Part shown: positions 15,114 through 23,755 of the stretch, in pieces
Layout of the letters: every line of letters begins with the position of its first letter
Position numbering within the stretch: the first letter of the stretch is position 1
DNA from: an uncultured Parabacteroides sp.
GTDB taxonomy: Bacteria; Bacteroidota; Bacteroidia; Bacteroidales; Tannerellaceae
Length of the DNA: 30,168 bases
Assembly: GCA_900541965.1 (NCBI GenBank)
Contig: UQLN01000056.1
Location: 1 to 30,168, forward strand
Direction: 5' to 3'
Position numbers and translations under genes: made by a program
Notes under the pieces: generated by a model
The model's input: the letters and a program-made list of their open reading frames with translations, nothing else
The model's database searches: none
Told to the model about the DNA's origin: nothing

Positions 15114-15917
15114 TTAGAGCAACAGCCGTTCTTTTAATAGCTTGTATCCGGAGTTGCTTGCCTTTAGGCAAATGCCGTTTTTAAGACGCACCTGATAGGT
15201 CTCTTTCCCGAATAATTCCACCCGGACAATCTGTTCCGAATTCACAATACAGGAACGGTGAATGCGTATGAATGTATTTAGAGGAAGATGCGTTTCAAAA
15301 TATTTCATCGTTTGTTCTTTCGTATATTGTCCTGTCGGAGTAAACAGAGTTACATAATCACCACATGCCTGTATGTAAAACAGCTCATCCAAATGGATGA
15401 TGTGAATACGTGTCCCGTCTTTTACCGAAATGCGGTCCGGCAGTTCCTCTGTTTGGGCTACGGCAGGAGTTTGTTCTTCTGTGTCTATTTCTTCCGTTAT
15501 ATCCGGCTCTTCTGTTATCCGGCTATGCATTTGGTATATCCGGTACCATTGCAATAAAATAAACCAGCAGGATAATCCGAACAGTAAACGGAGAGGAATA
15601 CTCGGCAAGAAATGCATGCCCGGGTTTTCCATATAGAATGTCCATATGATAAAACTGTCGGCAATACAAATAACCTGGACTGCCAGCGCCAGTACGAACT
15701 GGGCCTGGGGTGCCCGGAGGACATCAGTTACATACCATAACAGGAAACCTGCCGCGGAGAGGATTCCGGTGGTAATCAGGCTGTCGATGAGGGCTATCTC
15801 CCAATCCATCCCGCAATACAGCACTTCCAGACAGGATAAAATACCCCACGCCGCAAGAACCAGTATAATCCCAACGATCCGGTAAGGAATAAATTCTATG
15901 AACGGATGTTTCTGCAT
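15114..15917 (-). CDS. Membrane-anchored LytTR transcriptional regulator
   Basis: The 267-residue protein starts with four membrane helices (about 11-30, 42-65, 73-95 and 104-125), then an acidic linker (EEPDITEEIDTEE). It ends in a LytTR DNA-binding domain at about 160-265 (LDELFYIQACGDYVTLFTPT, HLPLNTFIRIHRSCIVNSEQ, LKASNSGYKLLKE). It has no receiver domain, so the membrane part probably senses the signal. Its start is 3 bases after the stop of the LiaF-like gene, so the two are one operon. LiaF-like proteins elsewhere belong to envelope-stress circuits, which suggests the same theme here. Confidence 0.9.
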   Translation of the reverse strand: MQKHPFIEFIPYRIVGIILVLAAWGILSCLEVLYCGMDWEIALIDSLITTGILSAAGFLLWYVTDVLRAPQAQFVLALAVQVICIADSFIIWTFYMENPGMHFLPSIPLRLLFGLSCWFILLQWYRIYQMHSRITEEPDITEEIDTEEQTPAVAQTEELPDRISVKDGTRIHIIHLDELFYIQACGDYVTLFTPTGQYTKEQTMKYFETHLPLNTFIRIHRSCIVNSEQIVRVELFGKETYQVRLKNGICLKASNSGYKLLKERLLL

Positions 15918-15920
15918 GGG

Positions 15921-16664
15921 TTAATTTTTTAATTCGATGCCTCCGAAGCTAACTTTCCCCTGTATAATCAATACGTGCTCCTGATCGACCGGAGCCACGG
16001 AATTGTACCGTTTGTCATCGCATCCCCCTATGATGGCCTGAATCTGGGTTTGGACATTCCAGTCGGAGGGGGCATATATTTCGATACCGCCGAATGTACA
16101 ATCTACTTCGATAAATGTTTCCGGTTTATCCAGCTTGGTACGTCGTAAATCGAGAATAGTCCCTCCGAAAGTACATTTCATACTTGCCCCTTTAAATACT
16201 GGGTCGAGTACGATTTGCTGGATAGAACCGAATGTATTGTCGGATACGATAAATCCGTCTTCGGATGTATAGGAGGTTTGTGTATGATCTGTTCTTTCTC
16301 CCCATCTCCTGTGTGAAGGATGAGAGTTTCTTTTGAAAAGTATACTGATACCGATTAGTACGAAAATGACCGGCCAGTATGTTTCCATCCAATCTGTGTC
16401 GATAGCCGTAATTTCCGGTAGTAGAAAATAGGCTCCGATTGCAACGAGTATACACCCGCCCCAGAAATGGCGTTTGATAAGTTGGACCAGCCCGATTACT
16501 ATCAGCAGCATCTGCCAGGAAATAATGATACCGAACCAATAGGGGGCGATAATGCCGAGGTTACGCCCGATAAACATCAGACCTACTACAATAAACACGA
16601 GGGCTGTTACAAACGTACTCAGTTTGTGATGCCAGGAATGGATGCCTTGTTGATTTGCTTTCAT
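15921..16664 (-). CDS. LiaF-like membrane protein (cell-wall stress type)
   Basis: The 247-residue protein has an N-terminal block of four membrane helices (FVTALVFIVVGLMFIGRN through YWPVIFVLIGISILFK). A soluble C-terminal domain at about 135-247 repeats the motif FGG (KCTFGGTILDL, VDCTFGGIEIYAP, KVSFGGIEL), typical of the LiaF/DUF2154 beta-helix-like domain. Relatives in Firmicutes repress a cell-envelope stress system. Here it precedes a membrane LytTR regulator by 3 bases, so it may control that regulator. ATG at 16664 lies about 20 bases after the inferred transcription start. Confidence 0.88.
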   Translation of the reverse strand: MKANQQGIHSWHHKLSTFVTALVFIVVGLMFIGRNLGIIAPYWFGIIISWQMLLIVIGLVQLIKRHFWGGCILVAIGAYFLLPEITAIDTDWMETYWPVIFVLIGISILFKRNSHPSHRRWGERTDHTQTSYTSEDGFIVSDNTFGSIQQIVLDPVFKGASMKCTFGGTILDLRRTKLDKPETFIEVDCTFGGIEIYAPSDWNVQTQIQAIIGGCDDKRYNSVAPVDQEHVLIIQGKVSFGGIELKN

Positions 16665-16689
16665 TGTCGTTTCGTTTTTAATTTTGATG

Positions 16690-16720
16690 TAAAGCTATGG
16701 CAACAGCACTTTCCGTACAA
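16690..16720 (-). promoter_or_regulatory. Promoter of the LiaF-like/LytTR operon
   Basis: On the minus strand TTG (16720-16718) and TAGCTTTA (16697-16690) are 20 bases apart, a near match to the Bacteroidetes promoter. Confidence 0.5.
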
Positions 16721-16734
16721 TAATAAAACGCCTG

Positions 16735-16778
16735 TTTACCGGTAAAACCCGACGAACGCCGGATTATTCCCGGTAAAA
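16735..16778. promoter_or_regulatory. Palindrome and repeated half-site upstream of the LiaF-like operon
   Basis: TTTACCGGTAAA at 16735-16746 is a perfect 12-base palindrome. The half-site CCGGTAAAA occurs at 16739 and again at 16770, 31 bases (about three helical turns) apart. The group lies just upstream of the -33 box, where an activator would bind. The binding protein is unknown. Confidence 0.35.
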
Positions 16779-16786
16779 ATATCAAA

Positions 16787-19700
16787 TCAAAGTCTTCTTT
16801 GCAACAATTCTCCCGAACGAGTGAAAACAGTTTTTCTGTAAATGGCTTCTATGATAAGAGGAAAAACAAATAAGGTGAAGAATGTAGCTCCTATTAACCC
16901 GCCGATAATGACTATCGCAAGCGGGCGTTGACTTTCCGAGCCGATACCATGGCTCAGGGCGGCAGGCATAAGTCCGAGCGTTGCCATAAGTGCAGTCATC
17001 AGTACCGAACGGACACGGCTTTTTACACTTTCGCGTACTGCTTCGTCGAGTCCCAGTTGTTCCCGGATATTCTTTTTTATGTCTGTAATCATAATGACTC
17101 CGTTCTGGATACAGATGCCGAACAAAGCAATAAATCCGATACCTGCCGATATGCTGAAATTAAACCGGGTGATAAGCAAAGCCAAAATACCTCCGGCTGC
17201 TGCATAGGGTACATTCAGCAGTACGATTCCTGCATCTCTCGGGTTATTGAAGAGCATGAATAAAATAAGGAAAATGATAATCAGGCTGACTGGAACGACT
17301 TGTGCCAGACGTTTCGTCGCCCGTTGCTGGTTTTCAAAATCTCCTGCCCATTTCAGCCGGTAGCCTTCCGGAAGCTTAACCTGTTTGTTCACTTTTGCCT
17401 GTGCTTCGGCTACGGCACTCCCCATGTCGCGTCCCCGGACGGAGAATTTTACAGCACAATACCGTACATTATTGTCCCGGTAGATGATAAGTGGACCGGT
17501 CAGTGTGTAGATATGTGCCAGTTCTTTAATTGGAATCATGGCTCCGTTGCTGGCAGGCACCAGTATTTTTCCAATGCTCTCTTCATTATTCCGGAAAGTA
17601 GGGTTATACCGTACCATAATATCGAATTTCTTTTCATCTTCATATAATTTGGAAGCACTTTTACCTCCGATAGCCATTTCGATAATAGATTGTACATCCT
17701 CTTTCGCTACCCCGTAGCGGGCAAGGGCGGCTTCGTTTATTTCGATACGCAGTTCCGGTTGCCCGATATTCCGGACAACTCCCAGGTCTTCAATACCTTT
17801 TACCGTTTTCAGTATTTTATAAATTTCCTCGGCTTTCTTTTCGGACAAGTAAAGGTCTTTCCCATATATTTTGACTGCGATGGAACCTTTTACCCCGCTT
17901 GCCGCTTCTTCCACATTATCGGAAATCGGTTGGGAAAAATTGAAATCCACACCGGGGAATACCGACAGGCTTTTCTCCATCTCTTCAACCAGCATGGTTT
18001 TGGTAATATTCCGTTTCCATGTTTTTTCGGGATAGATATCCACCAGCATTTCAATATTATAGAATCCGGTGGGGTCGGTACCGTCGTTCGGGCGGCCTGT
18101 TTGCGATACGACTTGTTTGACTTCCGGATATTGAGCCAGTAGGCGGCGCATTTGGTTGGAAAGCGGAACGGCTTCTTGCAAAGAGATGCTTTGAGGCAAT
18201 GTGGCACGGATATAAATAGAACCTTCGTTTAGTTGCGGCAGGAACTCGGAACCCAGGAAATGGAAACAACCCAATCCTCCGATAGCGACTAAGGTGCTGA
18301 TAATAATAGTTGCCGCTTTATGCCGTTGGCAGCAGGCAAAAAGGGAACCGGAAGTCCGGTTTATCCAGGCAACGAATATATTCTTACGCTCCTTTACATT
18401 CTTTTTTAGCAGGATAGACGAAAGTACCGGAACCAGTGTCAGTGTAAATATCAAAGCCCCCAGCAGGGCAAACCCTAATGTATAGGCAAGGGGGCTGAAC
18501 ATCTTTCCTTCTACTTTCTGAAAAGAGAAGATAGGAACCAGTGCCGTAATAATGATCAGTTTGGAGAAAAATACAGCTTTGGCACGGTCTTTTGCCACTT
18601 GACGTATCAATCCCATTTTACTCATCCGGTTGAATGCAGGCATGCCGACTTCACTGGCTTTTTTGTCGAGTGCCACGTATAATCCTTCAACCATGACGAC
18701 TGCCCCATCGATAATAATACCGAAGTCGATAGCTCCCAGTGAGAGCAGGTTGGCACTCATCCCTTTTATTCGCAGGCAGATGAAAGCAAAAAGAAGTGCC
18801 AGCGGAATGATAACGGCTACCGTTGCCGTAGTGCGCCAGTCCGCCATGAAAAGCATTACGATACAGGTCACCAGAATAATCCCTTCTATCAGGTTATGTG
18901 TTACGGTGTGTACCGCCAGATTCACCAGGTTTTGCCGGTCGTAAAAAGGGACAATCTGTACATCCGAAGGCAAGTCGTCTGCTTGTATTTCATTCAGCTT
19001 GTCTTTCAATGCGGCAATTACCACTGCCGGGTCTTCTCCTTTACGCATTTCAACGATACATTCCACAACATCATCTTCTTCCATGCGTCCGACCTGCCCC
19101 AGACGGGGAAGCGCGGATTCGTGCACATCGGCCAGGTGTTTTACCAGAATGGGCTTGCCTTCAATGTTTTTTACTACGATATTTTCTATGTCCTTAATGT
19201 CGTTGACAAGCCCCATGCCACGGACTACATATGCCTGCGAACTTTTATTAATGACATCTCCTCCTACATTGATATTGCTTTTGGATATGGCTTCATACAG
19301 TTCGAGTGTAGTGATGCCGTAATCGGTCAGGTGTTGGGGATTGACACTGACTTCAAACGTTTTGACCTCTCCGCCGAAACTGACCAGGTCGGCAACGCCG
19401 GGTACGGAACGGAGTTTCCGCTCTATCACGAAGTCTTGCAATGTCTTCAATTCGCGTACACTCCGTTTGTCGCTCCGGAGGGTGTAGCGGTAAATTTCGG
19501 CAGTCGCTCCGTATAGCGGCTGGACATTTGGGGTAATGCCTTCCGGAAGGTCTGCATCTGTCAGCAGGTTATATACTTGCTGGCGGGCATAAAAGTCGTC
19601 CGCATCATCATCAAACATTACATTGATGACGGAAAGCCCGAAAAGCGTCGTACTGCGTATATCCGTCTTTTTCTGGCAGGCGTTTAATGAGAGTTCGATA

Positions 19701-19912
19701 GGGATGGTAATAAACTTTTCTACTTCTTCCGCGCTGCGTCCCGGCCATTGGGTAATGATGGTTACTTTGGTATTGGTCACCTCCGGGAATGCATCTACCG
19801 GAGTATGGATAAAGGAAAAGATACCGATCACCGTCACCAATAACGTCAGGAAAAAGATAATGAATTTGTTCCTCAGCGAGAAAGTAATGATATTATCAAT
19901 AAACTTATGCAT
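16787..19912 (-). CDS. czcA: CzcA/CusA-type heavy-metal RND efflux pump
   Basis: At 1041 residues this is a full RND pump with the usual twofold pattern of a first helix, a large periplasmic loop, six helices, a second loop and five helices. The inner membrane protein exports metal ions driven by protons. The fourth-helix motif DFGIIIDGAVVMVEG has D396, D402 and E409, as in the CzcA group for Zn/Co/Cd rather than the CusA group for Cu/Ag. The metal is therefore probably divalent, but this is a family inference. It begins 14 bases after the stop of the adaptor gene and ends the operon. No clear terminator was seen after it. Confidence 0.95.
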   Translation of the reverse strand: MHKFIDNIITFSLRNKFIIFFLTLLVTVIGIFSFIHTPVDAFPEVTNTKVTIITQWPGRSAEEVEKFITIPIELSLNACQKKTDIRSTTLFGLSVINVMFDDDADDFYARQQVYNLLTDADLPEGITPNVQPLYGATAEIYRYTLRSDKRSVRELKTLQDFVIERKLRSVPGVADLVSFGGEVKTFEVSVNPQHLTDYGITTLELYEAISKSNINVGGDVINKSSQAYVVRGMGLVNDIKDIENIVVKNIEGKPILVKHLADVHESALPRLGQVGRMEEDDVVECIVEMRKGEDPAVVIAALKDKLNEIQADDLPSDVQIVPFYDRQNLVNLAVHTVTHNLIEGIILVTCIVMLFMADWRTTATVAVIIPLALLFAFICLRIKGMSANLLSLGAIDFGIIIDGAVVMVEGLYVALDKKASEVGMPAFNRMSKMGLIRQVAKDRAKAVFFSKLIIITALVPIFSFQKVEGKMFSPLAYTLGFALLGALIFTLTLVPVLSSILLKKNVKERKNIFVAWINRTSGSLFACCQRHKAATIIISTLVAIGGLGCFHFLGSEFLPQLNEGSIYIRATLPQSISLQEAVPLSNQMRRLLAQYPEVKQVVSQTGRPNDGTDPTGFYNIEMLVDIYPEKTWKRNITKTMLVEEMEKSLSVFPGVDFNFSQPISDNVEEAASGVKGSIAVKIYGKDLYLSEKKAEEIYKILKTVKGIEDLGVVRNIGQPELRIEINEAALARYGVAKEDVQSIIEMAIGGKSASKLYEDEKKFDIMVRYNPTFRNNEESIGKILVPASNGAMIPIKELAHIYTLTGPLIIYRDNNVRYCAVKFSVRGRDMGSAVAEAQAKVNKQVKLPEGYRLKWAGDFENQQRATKRLAQVVPVSLIIIFLILFMLFNNPRDAGIVLLNVPYAAAGGILALLITRFNFSISAGIGFIALFGICIQNGVIMITDIKKNIREQLGLDEAVRESVKSRVRSVLMTALMATLGLMPAALSHGIGSESQRPLAIVIIGGLIGATFFTLFVFPLIIEAIYRKTVFTRSGELLQRRL

Positions 19913-19926
19913 AATAATCTTTTGTT

Positions 19927-21003
19927 TTATAGTGCGTTGTACACTAATATTGCATTTTTGTCGACTACGTTTTCTCCTTCTTTCAGTCCGTCGGCTACGT
20001 AGTCGTACGTATCGGTTTGTTTGTACAGCGTAACCTGCCGTTTTTCAATCGAATTATCAGGATTGACTACTATTACGTAATTCTTGCCATTTTCAAAAAT
20101 CACGGAGTGCGCAGGTATGCGCAGTACCGGTTTTCCGCTTCCGGCAGATTCAACGTACACATTGGCATACATCCCGGGTTTCAGCAGGTAACCTTCGTTC
20201 TTCAGCCGGACACGCGCACTCATTGTCTTGCTGTTATCGTTGAGGGTGTTTGATATTTTGTCGATGCTCCCTTCAAAAATGCGTGGACCATAGGCAATGG
20301 TGGTAATTTTTACTTTGTCGCCCGGATGTATTTTGGTGATGTCGCTTTCGTAAACATCGGCAATCACCCAGATGTCATCCAGTCCGGAAATAACGAATAA
20401 CGGGTTTGTCAGGTCATCCCTGAGCTGCATATTCTCGCTTATGTTTTTTTCGAGAACAAACCCGGAAACCGGTGCCAGTATTTCATATGTAGAGTTTCCT
20501 GTGATGTGGTAAAGGGAGAAGAACTCGCTGAGTCGTTTTTGTTCGGCTTTAGCGATGGCAAGTTCTTGGCGTGCCATCTGCAGTTCCCGCTCGGAACTCA
20601 TTCCGCTATCGGCAAGGTCGTTTACTGCATCCAGGTTTCGTTTGGCATAAGCCGCTTTCTGGTCTGCTTCATTTTTTTGTTTTTCCAGTTCGGCTACATT
20701 GGCACTTTTGATAACAGCCAGTACCTGTCCTTTTTTTACAGGGTCGCCTATCCCGCAACTTACGTTTGTGATGGTTCCTCCGAAAATCGGGTATACCTGT
20801 GCCGATTTATCCGGGTCGAAATCCACTTGCCCGTTCAGTATTGTTTCTTCCGGCGGGATGCAGGAAACGGCAGGCTCGATACTTATCATTTTGGCGAGGT
20901 GGTCGTCCAGCATCATACCCTCTTGTTTTTCTTTGGTGGCTTGCTGCTTGCAGCCGTAGAAGAAGAGGCTTACCAGCAACCATCCGATTAATTTCTTTCT
21001 CAT
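19927..21003 (-). CDS. czcB: Periplasmic adaptor lipoprotein of the metal efflux system
   Basis: The 358-residue membrane-fusion protein starts MRKKLIGWLLVSLFFYGC, a lipoprotein signal with C18. It then shows the adaptor order: a lipoyl half (FGGTITNVSCGIGDPVKKGQ, then VLAVIKSANVAELEKQ), a coiled hairpin at about 110-165 (KNEADQKAAYAKRNLDAVND), a second lipoyl half (STYEILAPVSGFVLEKNI), a beta-barrel (DDIWVIADVYESDITKIHPG) and a membrane-proximal end. It links the RND pump to the outer-membrane channel. It lies between the two partner genes in the czcCBA order. Confidence 0.93.
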   Translation of the reverse strand: MRKKLIGWLLVSLFFYGCKQQATKEKQEGMMLDDHLAKMISIEPAVSCIPPEETILNGQVDFDPDKSAQVYPIFGGTITNVSCGIGDPVKKGQVLAVIKSANVAELEKQKNEADQKAAYAKRNLDAVNDLADSGMSSERELQMARQELAIAKAEQKRLSEFFSLYHITGNSTYEILAPVSGFVLEKNISENMQLRDDLTNPLFVISGLDDIWVIADVYESDITKIHPGDKVKITTIAYGPRIFEGSIDKISNTLNDNSKTMSARVRLKNEGYLLKPGMYANVYVESAGSGKPVLRIPAHSVIFENGKNYVIVVNPDNSIEKRQVTLYKQTDTYDYVADGLKEGENVVDKNAILVYNAL

Positions 21004-21035
21004 GCTATTGCGTTGTTGTATGGTAAATAATAAGA

Positions 21036-22298
21036 TTATAGTTTGATAGCATCGAAACCGGCTTCTCGGTTCAGGTCTATCATGCCCAGCCAGCTTTTGC
21101 GTGCCAGTTCGTTTATATTCATAATCGTCTCTTTATAGGTCTGGTAATAATCTACGTATTCCAGTAACGAGATATTACGCTTGATAAAATTGTCGTTTAC
21201 ACCTTCCATGATTTTTTGCCAGTCTCCGGATATTTCCATATCGGATGTTTTATAGAGCTTCCAGGCATTCAGCATCTTGTAATAAGTGGATGTGAGCGAA
21301 GAGACGGCATTCAGCTCCTGGTTCCGATAGTTGGTCTGTGCCCCTTCGTAAGCCGCTTTTGCCGCTCGTATATTTCCCTGGTTACGGTTAAATACAGGCA
21401 GGGTGAAAGAGAGCCTTAATCCGAAATAATCGTCGCAAATCGGACCGTGCTTATCATAAAATCCGTGTACGCTGACTTTGGGGAAGGCATCCGATTTCTG
21501 TACTTTGATATCGGCATAGGCAGCCCCGCATGCCGATGAGGCAAGTTTCAGGTCCGGGCGTTCCTCTATCCGGATAATCAAATCCTGTAAATCGATTTTA
21601 TCGAGCGGAGAGGCGGCAAGCGAAGTTTCATCCACTTCCGGTAGCAGTTCTATGTCTTGCCGGATACCCAGTAATACTTTCAGGGCTGCCTGGTATTCCA
21701 AAGCTTCATCCTGCCGTTGGTTCGATTCCTGTTGCAGGGAGAGGAGTAAAGCGGAGATTCTGGACTTTTCGGCTAAAGACACATTGCCTTTTTCCACCTG
21801 TACTTTCAGTATCTCTACAATCTTTTGCAGTTGTTCGATAGCGGTATGGTAGATCTTGACTTCGTTTAGCGAATAGTATAGGTTGAAGAATTGCCGGTCC
21901 ACTTCGTTTTTAAGGACATGCATTGTCAATTCCAACTGGCGTACGGCTACTTCCTTGTTCATCCGCTCCAACCGGATACGGCTGTCGCGCTGGTGGGCGA
22001 TATAGATAAGCTGCTCGATTTCGACCGTGCTTTCTCCTTCTTTGCTGAAATCGAAATATTTCCCGTTGGTACGGTTATAGATATTATGCTCTATCGTTAT
22101 GGAGGGATTTTCAAATAACCTCGACTGGACGACTTTGGCTTCGGCGGCATCTACGTTGAACCGGTTGGCTACCAGTTCCAGATTATTGTCCTGAAACAAT
22201 TTTTCGGCATCTCCGACTGTGAGCCGGAGTTGTTGCGACTGTCCTTTGGCTGAAGAACAGGCAATTGCCATTAATAAAAAAAGAACTCTTTTACGCAT
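21036..22298 (-). CDS. czcC: TolC-family outer membrane factor of the metal efflux system
   Basis: This 420-residue protein has a cleavable signal peptide (MRKRVLFLLMAIACSSAKGQ) and two repeats of the TolC/OEP fold with long helices (LTVGDAEKLFQDNNLELVAN, later AKAAYEGAQTNYRNQELNAV). It forms the outer-membrane exit duct. It is the first gene of the three-gene operon, and 32 bases separate it from the adaptor. The upstream region carries direct repeats that may bind a LytTR protein. Confidence 0.92.
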   Translation of the reverse strand: MRKRVLFLLMAIACSSAKGQSQQLRLTVGDAEKLFQDNNLELVANRFNVDAAEAKVVQSRLFENPSITIEHNIYNRTNGKYFDFSKEGESTVEIEQLIYIAHQRDSRIRLERMNKEVAVRQLELTMHVLKNEVDRQFFNLYYSLNEVKIYHTAIEQLQKIVEILKVQVEKGNVSLAEKSRISALLLSLQQESNQRQDEALEYQAALKVLLGIRQDIELLPEVDETSLAASPLDKIDLQDLIIRIEERPDLKLASSACGAAYADIKVQKSDAFPKVSVHGFYDKHGPICDDYFGLRLSFTLPVFNRNQGNIRAAKAAYEGAQTNYRNQELNAVSSLTSTYYKMLNAWKLYKTSDMEISGDWQKIMEGVNDNFIKRNISLLEYVDYYQTYKETIMNINELARKSWLGMIDLNREAGFDAIKL

Positions 22299-22323
22299 TC
22301 CTGTTAATCTTGTTTTCCGGGGG

Positions 22324-22394
22324 CAAAACTACCGGTTTACAAGGCTGGCAGGTATTAGAAAAGAGTTACAAGGGTATTAGAATTCCGTTAGAGT
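22324..22394 (-). promoter_or_regulatory. Promoter and direct repeats upstream of the efflux operon
   Basis: On the minus strand TAGTTTTG (22331-22324) fits the -7 box. No TTTG sits at -33. Instead GGTATTAGA (plus-strand reading) occurs at 22351-22359 and 22373-22381, exactly 22 bases apart, with a weaker CGTTAGAG at 22386-22393. Two 9-base direct repeats about two helical turns apart, replacing the -33 element, are the usual form of a LytTR activator site. Confidence 0.45.
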
Positions 22395-22417
22395 TTTGTA
22401 AATGCCTGGCAGGTCGG

Positions 22418-23563
22418 TTATAAAAATGCGGCGGCACTGCTGAATATGCGCTGGAAAGCCTGGCTCAGCAAGGTGGGTTCTGTTTTGCTGCGAAACGGGA
22501 AGGGTATCTGGTGGCTGTAATGGAACGGGAAGTCCAGCTCTTCCAGTATTTTTTCCGATGCTTTGCCTAATGCTTTTATAATACCGCTGGTCGGCATGAC
22601 GATATCTTTTTTCAGGGAGATGGCATGTATCCGGTGGCAGGCACGCAAAAAGAACGATTCGCGGTATTCCTGCATCACATCGGTACGAATCATGGCTTTG
22701 AATGCCTGTTCCATAAAGTCATTCTTAAAGGATGTCGGCAAAGTGCGTTGTTCTAAAAAGTCATTCCGGTAATACTGCTGCAAGCTGTCGAATGCAGCCT
22801 GGTCCATAATATCGCGTGCATTCCCGTTCATCTCACTGAAGATGGAACCTCCGCAAAACATGAAAAGGCGTGTGTCGCTGAACATTTTTTCCGGATTGGC
22901 AAGCAACAGTACCTGTGATAATAATGCACCGATGGAATAGGCAAACAGGTTGATGGAGGTATCTTCCTTAAACAGGGGATGCCGTCCGTCTTTTATTTCA
23001 TGCACCAGTTGCCAGAGGTTATACACCGATTCGCGGCCGGATGCATAGAAACGTAGCGGATTCTGGGACAACCGGCTGCTTAGTGCAACGTTGGCGAAGG
23101 AAGCATTGCCCAGGTCTTCTATTTCTTTTTTGCGGACGTTTACCCAGGATAGCGTTTCTCTCGGGTTGCACCATTGGATGGGCGTACGGTTCATATGGAA
23201 AGCGATGGGGAAAAGTATAACCGGCTTTCCGGTATGCTTGGCAAGGTATTCCGCCCATGTCAGGTATTTTTCCCAGGAGCGTTCGTTCAGGCCGTGTAAT
23301 AAAATAATCGCCTTCTCTCTTTTTACTTTTCCAACCGGAGTGAAAATCGTATAGGAGAAGTCTTTGTTTTCCTGTATGTAATTATCTGTGACCGGGCAAA
23401 ATTCGGTAGAAGAAAGTGCCCGCTGGAACTCGTTAATTTCACTTGCCCCGGTCGTCTGGGTAAAGCGATAAGGCTGGATTTCCAGATGGCTCTCCTCCAG
23501 GCTGGTCTTTTTGTCATATGAAAAAAGACTGTTTAGCTGTTGTGTTCGAATAGAAATATCCAT
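22418..23563 (-). CDS. Alpha/beta-hydrolase-like protein (DUF6051-like)
   Basis: The 381-residue cytoplasmic protein has hydrolase-fold landmarks: AIILLHGLNERSWEKYLTW (the HG oxyanion turn) and a nucleophile-elbow-like FAYSIGALLSQ (Y-S-I-G, where G-x-S-x-G would be usual, with Ala-Tyr replacing Gly). A late His is in FPFHYSHQIPF. This resembles Bacteroidetes DUF6051 proteins as I recall them. The substrate is unknown. It follows the same direction as the efflux operon but has its own promoter, and it is divergent from the LytTR gene at 23756. Confidence 0.75.
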   Translation of the reverse strand: MDISIRTQQLNSLFSYDKKTSLEESHLEIQPYRFTQTTGASEINEFQRALSSTEFCPVTDNYIQENKDFSYTIFTPVGKVKREKAIILLHGLNERSWEKYLTWAEYLAKHTGKPVILFPIAFHMNRTPIQWCNPRETLSWVNVRKKEIEDLGNASFANVALSSRLSQNPLRFYASGRESVYNLWQLVHEIKDGRHPLFKEDTSINLFAYSIGALLSQVLLLANPEKMFSDTRLFMFCGGSIFSEMNGNARDIMDQAAFDSLQQYYRNDFLEQRTLPTSFKNDFMEQAFKAMIRTDVMQEYRESFFLRACHRIHAISLKKDIVMPTSGIIKALGKASEKILEELDFPFHYSHQIPFPFRSKTEPTLLSQAFQRIFSSAAAFL

Positions 23564-23583
23564 AGATGCGTTTTAATTTTGGC

Positions 23584-23615
23584 GTAAACTAACAATAGAA
23601 AAACAATCTCTCAAA
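23584..23615 (-). promoter_or_regulatory. Promoter of the DUF6051-like gene
   Basis: On the minus strand TTTG (23615-23612) and TAGTTTAC (23591-23584) are 20 bases apart; the last base of the -7 box differs from consensus. The start codon follows at 23563. Confidence 0.45.
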
Positions 23616-23653
23616 ATAAATGGTTTAGCCGCCCTTTTCTGGGGGTATAAAGT

Positions 23654-23726
23654 GCTATATAGGGGCGAATTTCTGCTATGCGGGGCGAATGCCGGATGGA
23701 TGTAAAGGGAAATATACGTACATTTG
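23654..23726 (+). promoter_or_regulatory. Direct repeats and promoter of the second LytTR gene
   Basis: GCTATATAGGGGCGAAT (23654-23670) and GCTATGCGGGGCGAAT (23675-23690) are near-identical direct repeats about 20.5 bases apart. TACATTTG at 23719-23726 is a perfect -7 box. The repeats end about 30 bases before it, suiting an activator, possibly the LytTR protein itself. Confidence 0.45.
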
Positions 23727-23755
23727 TTTCTGAAATTCTTGAAAAATGTGTAGGT

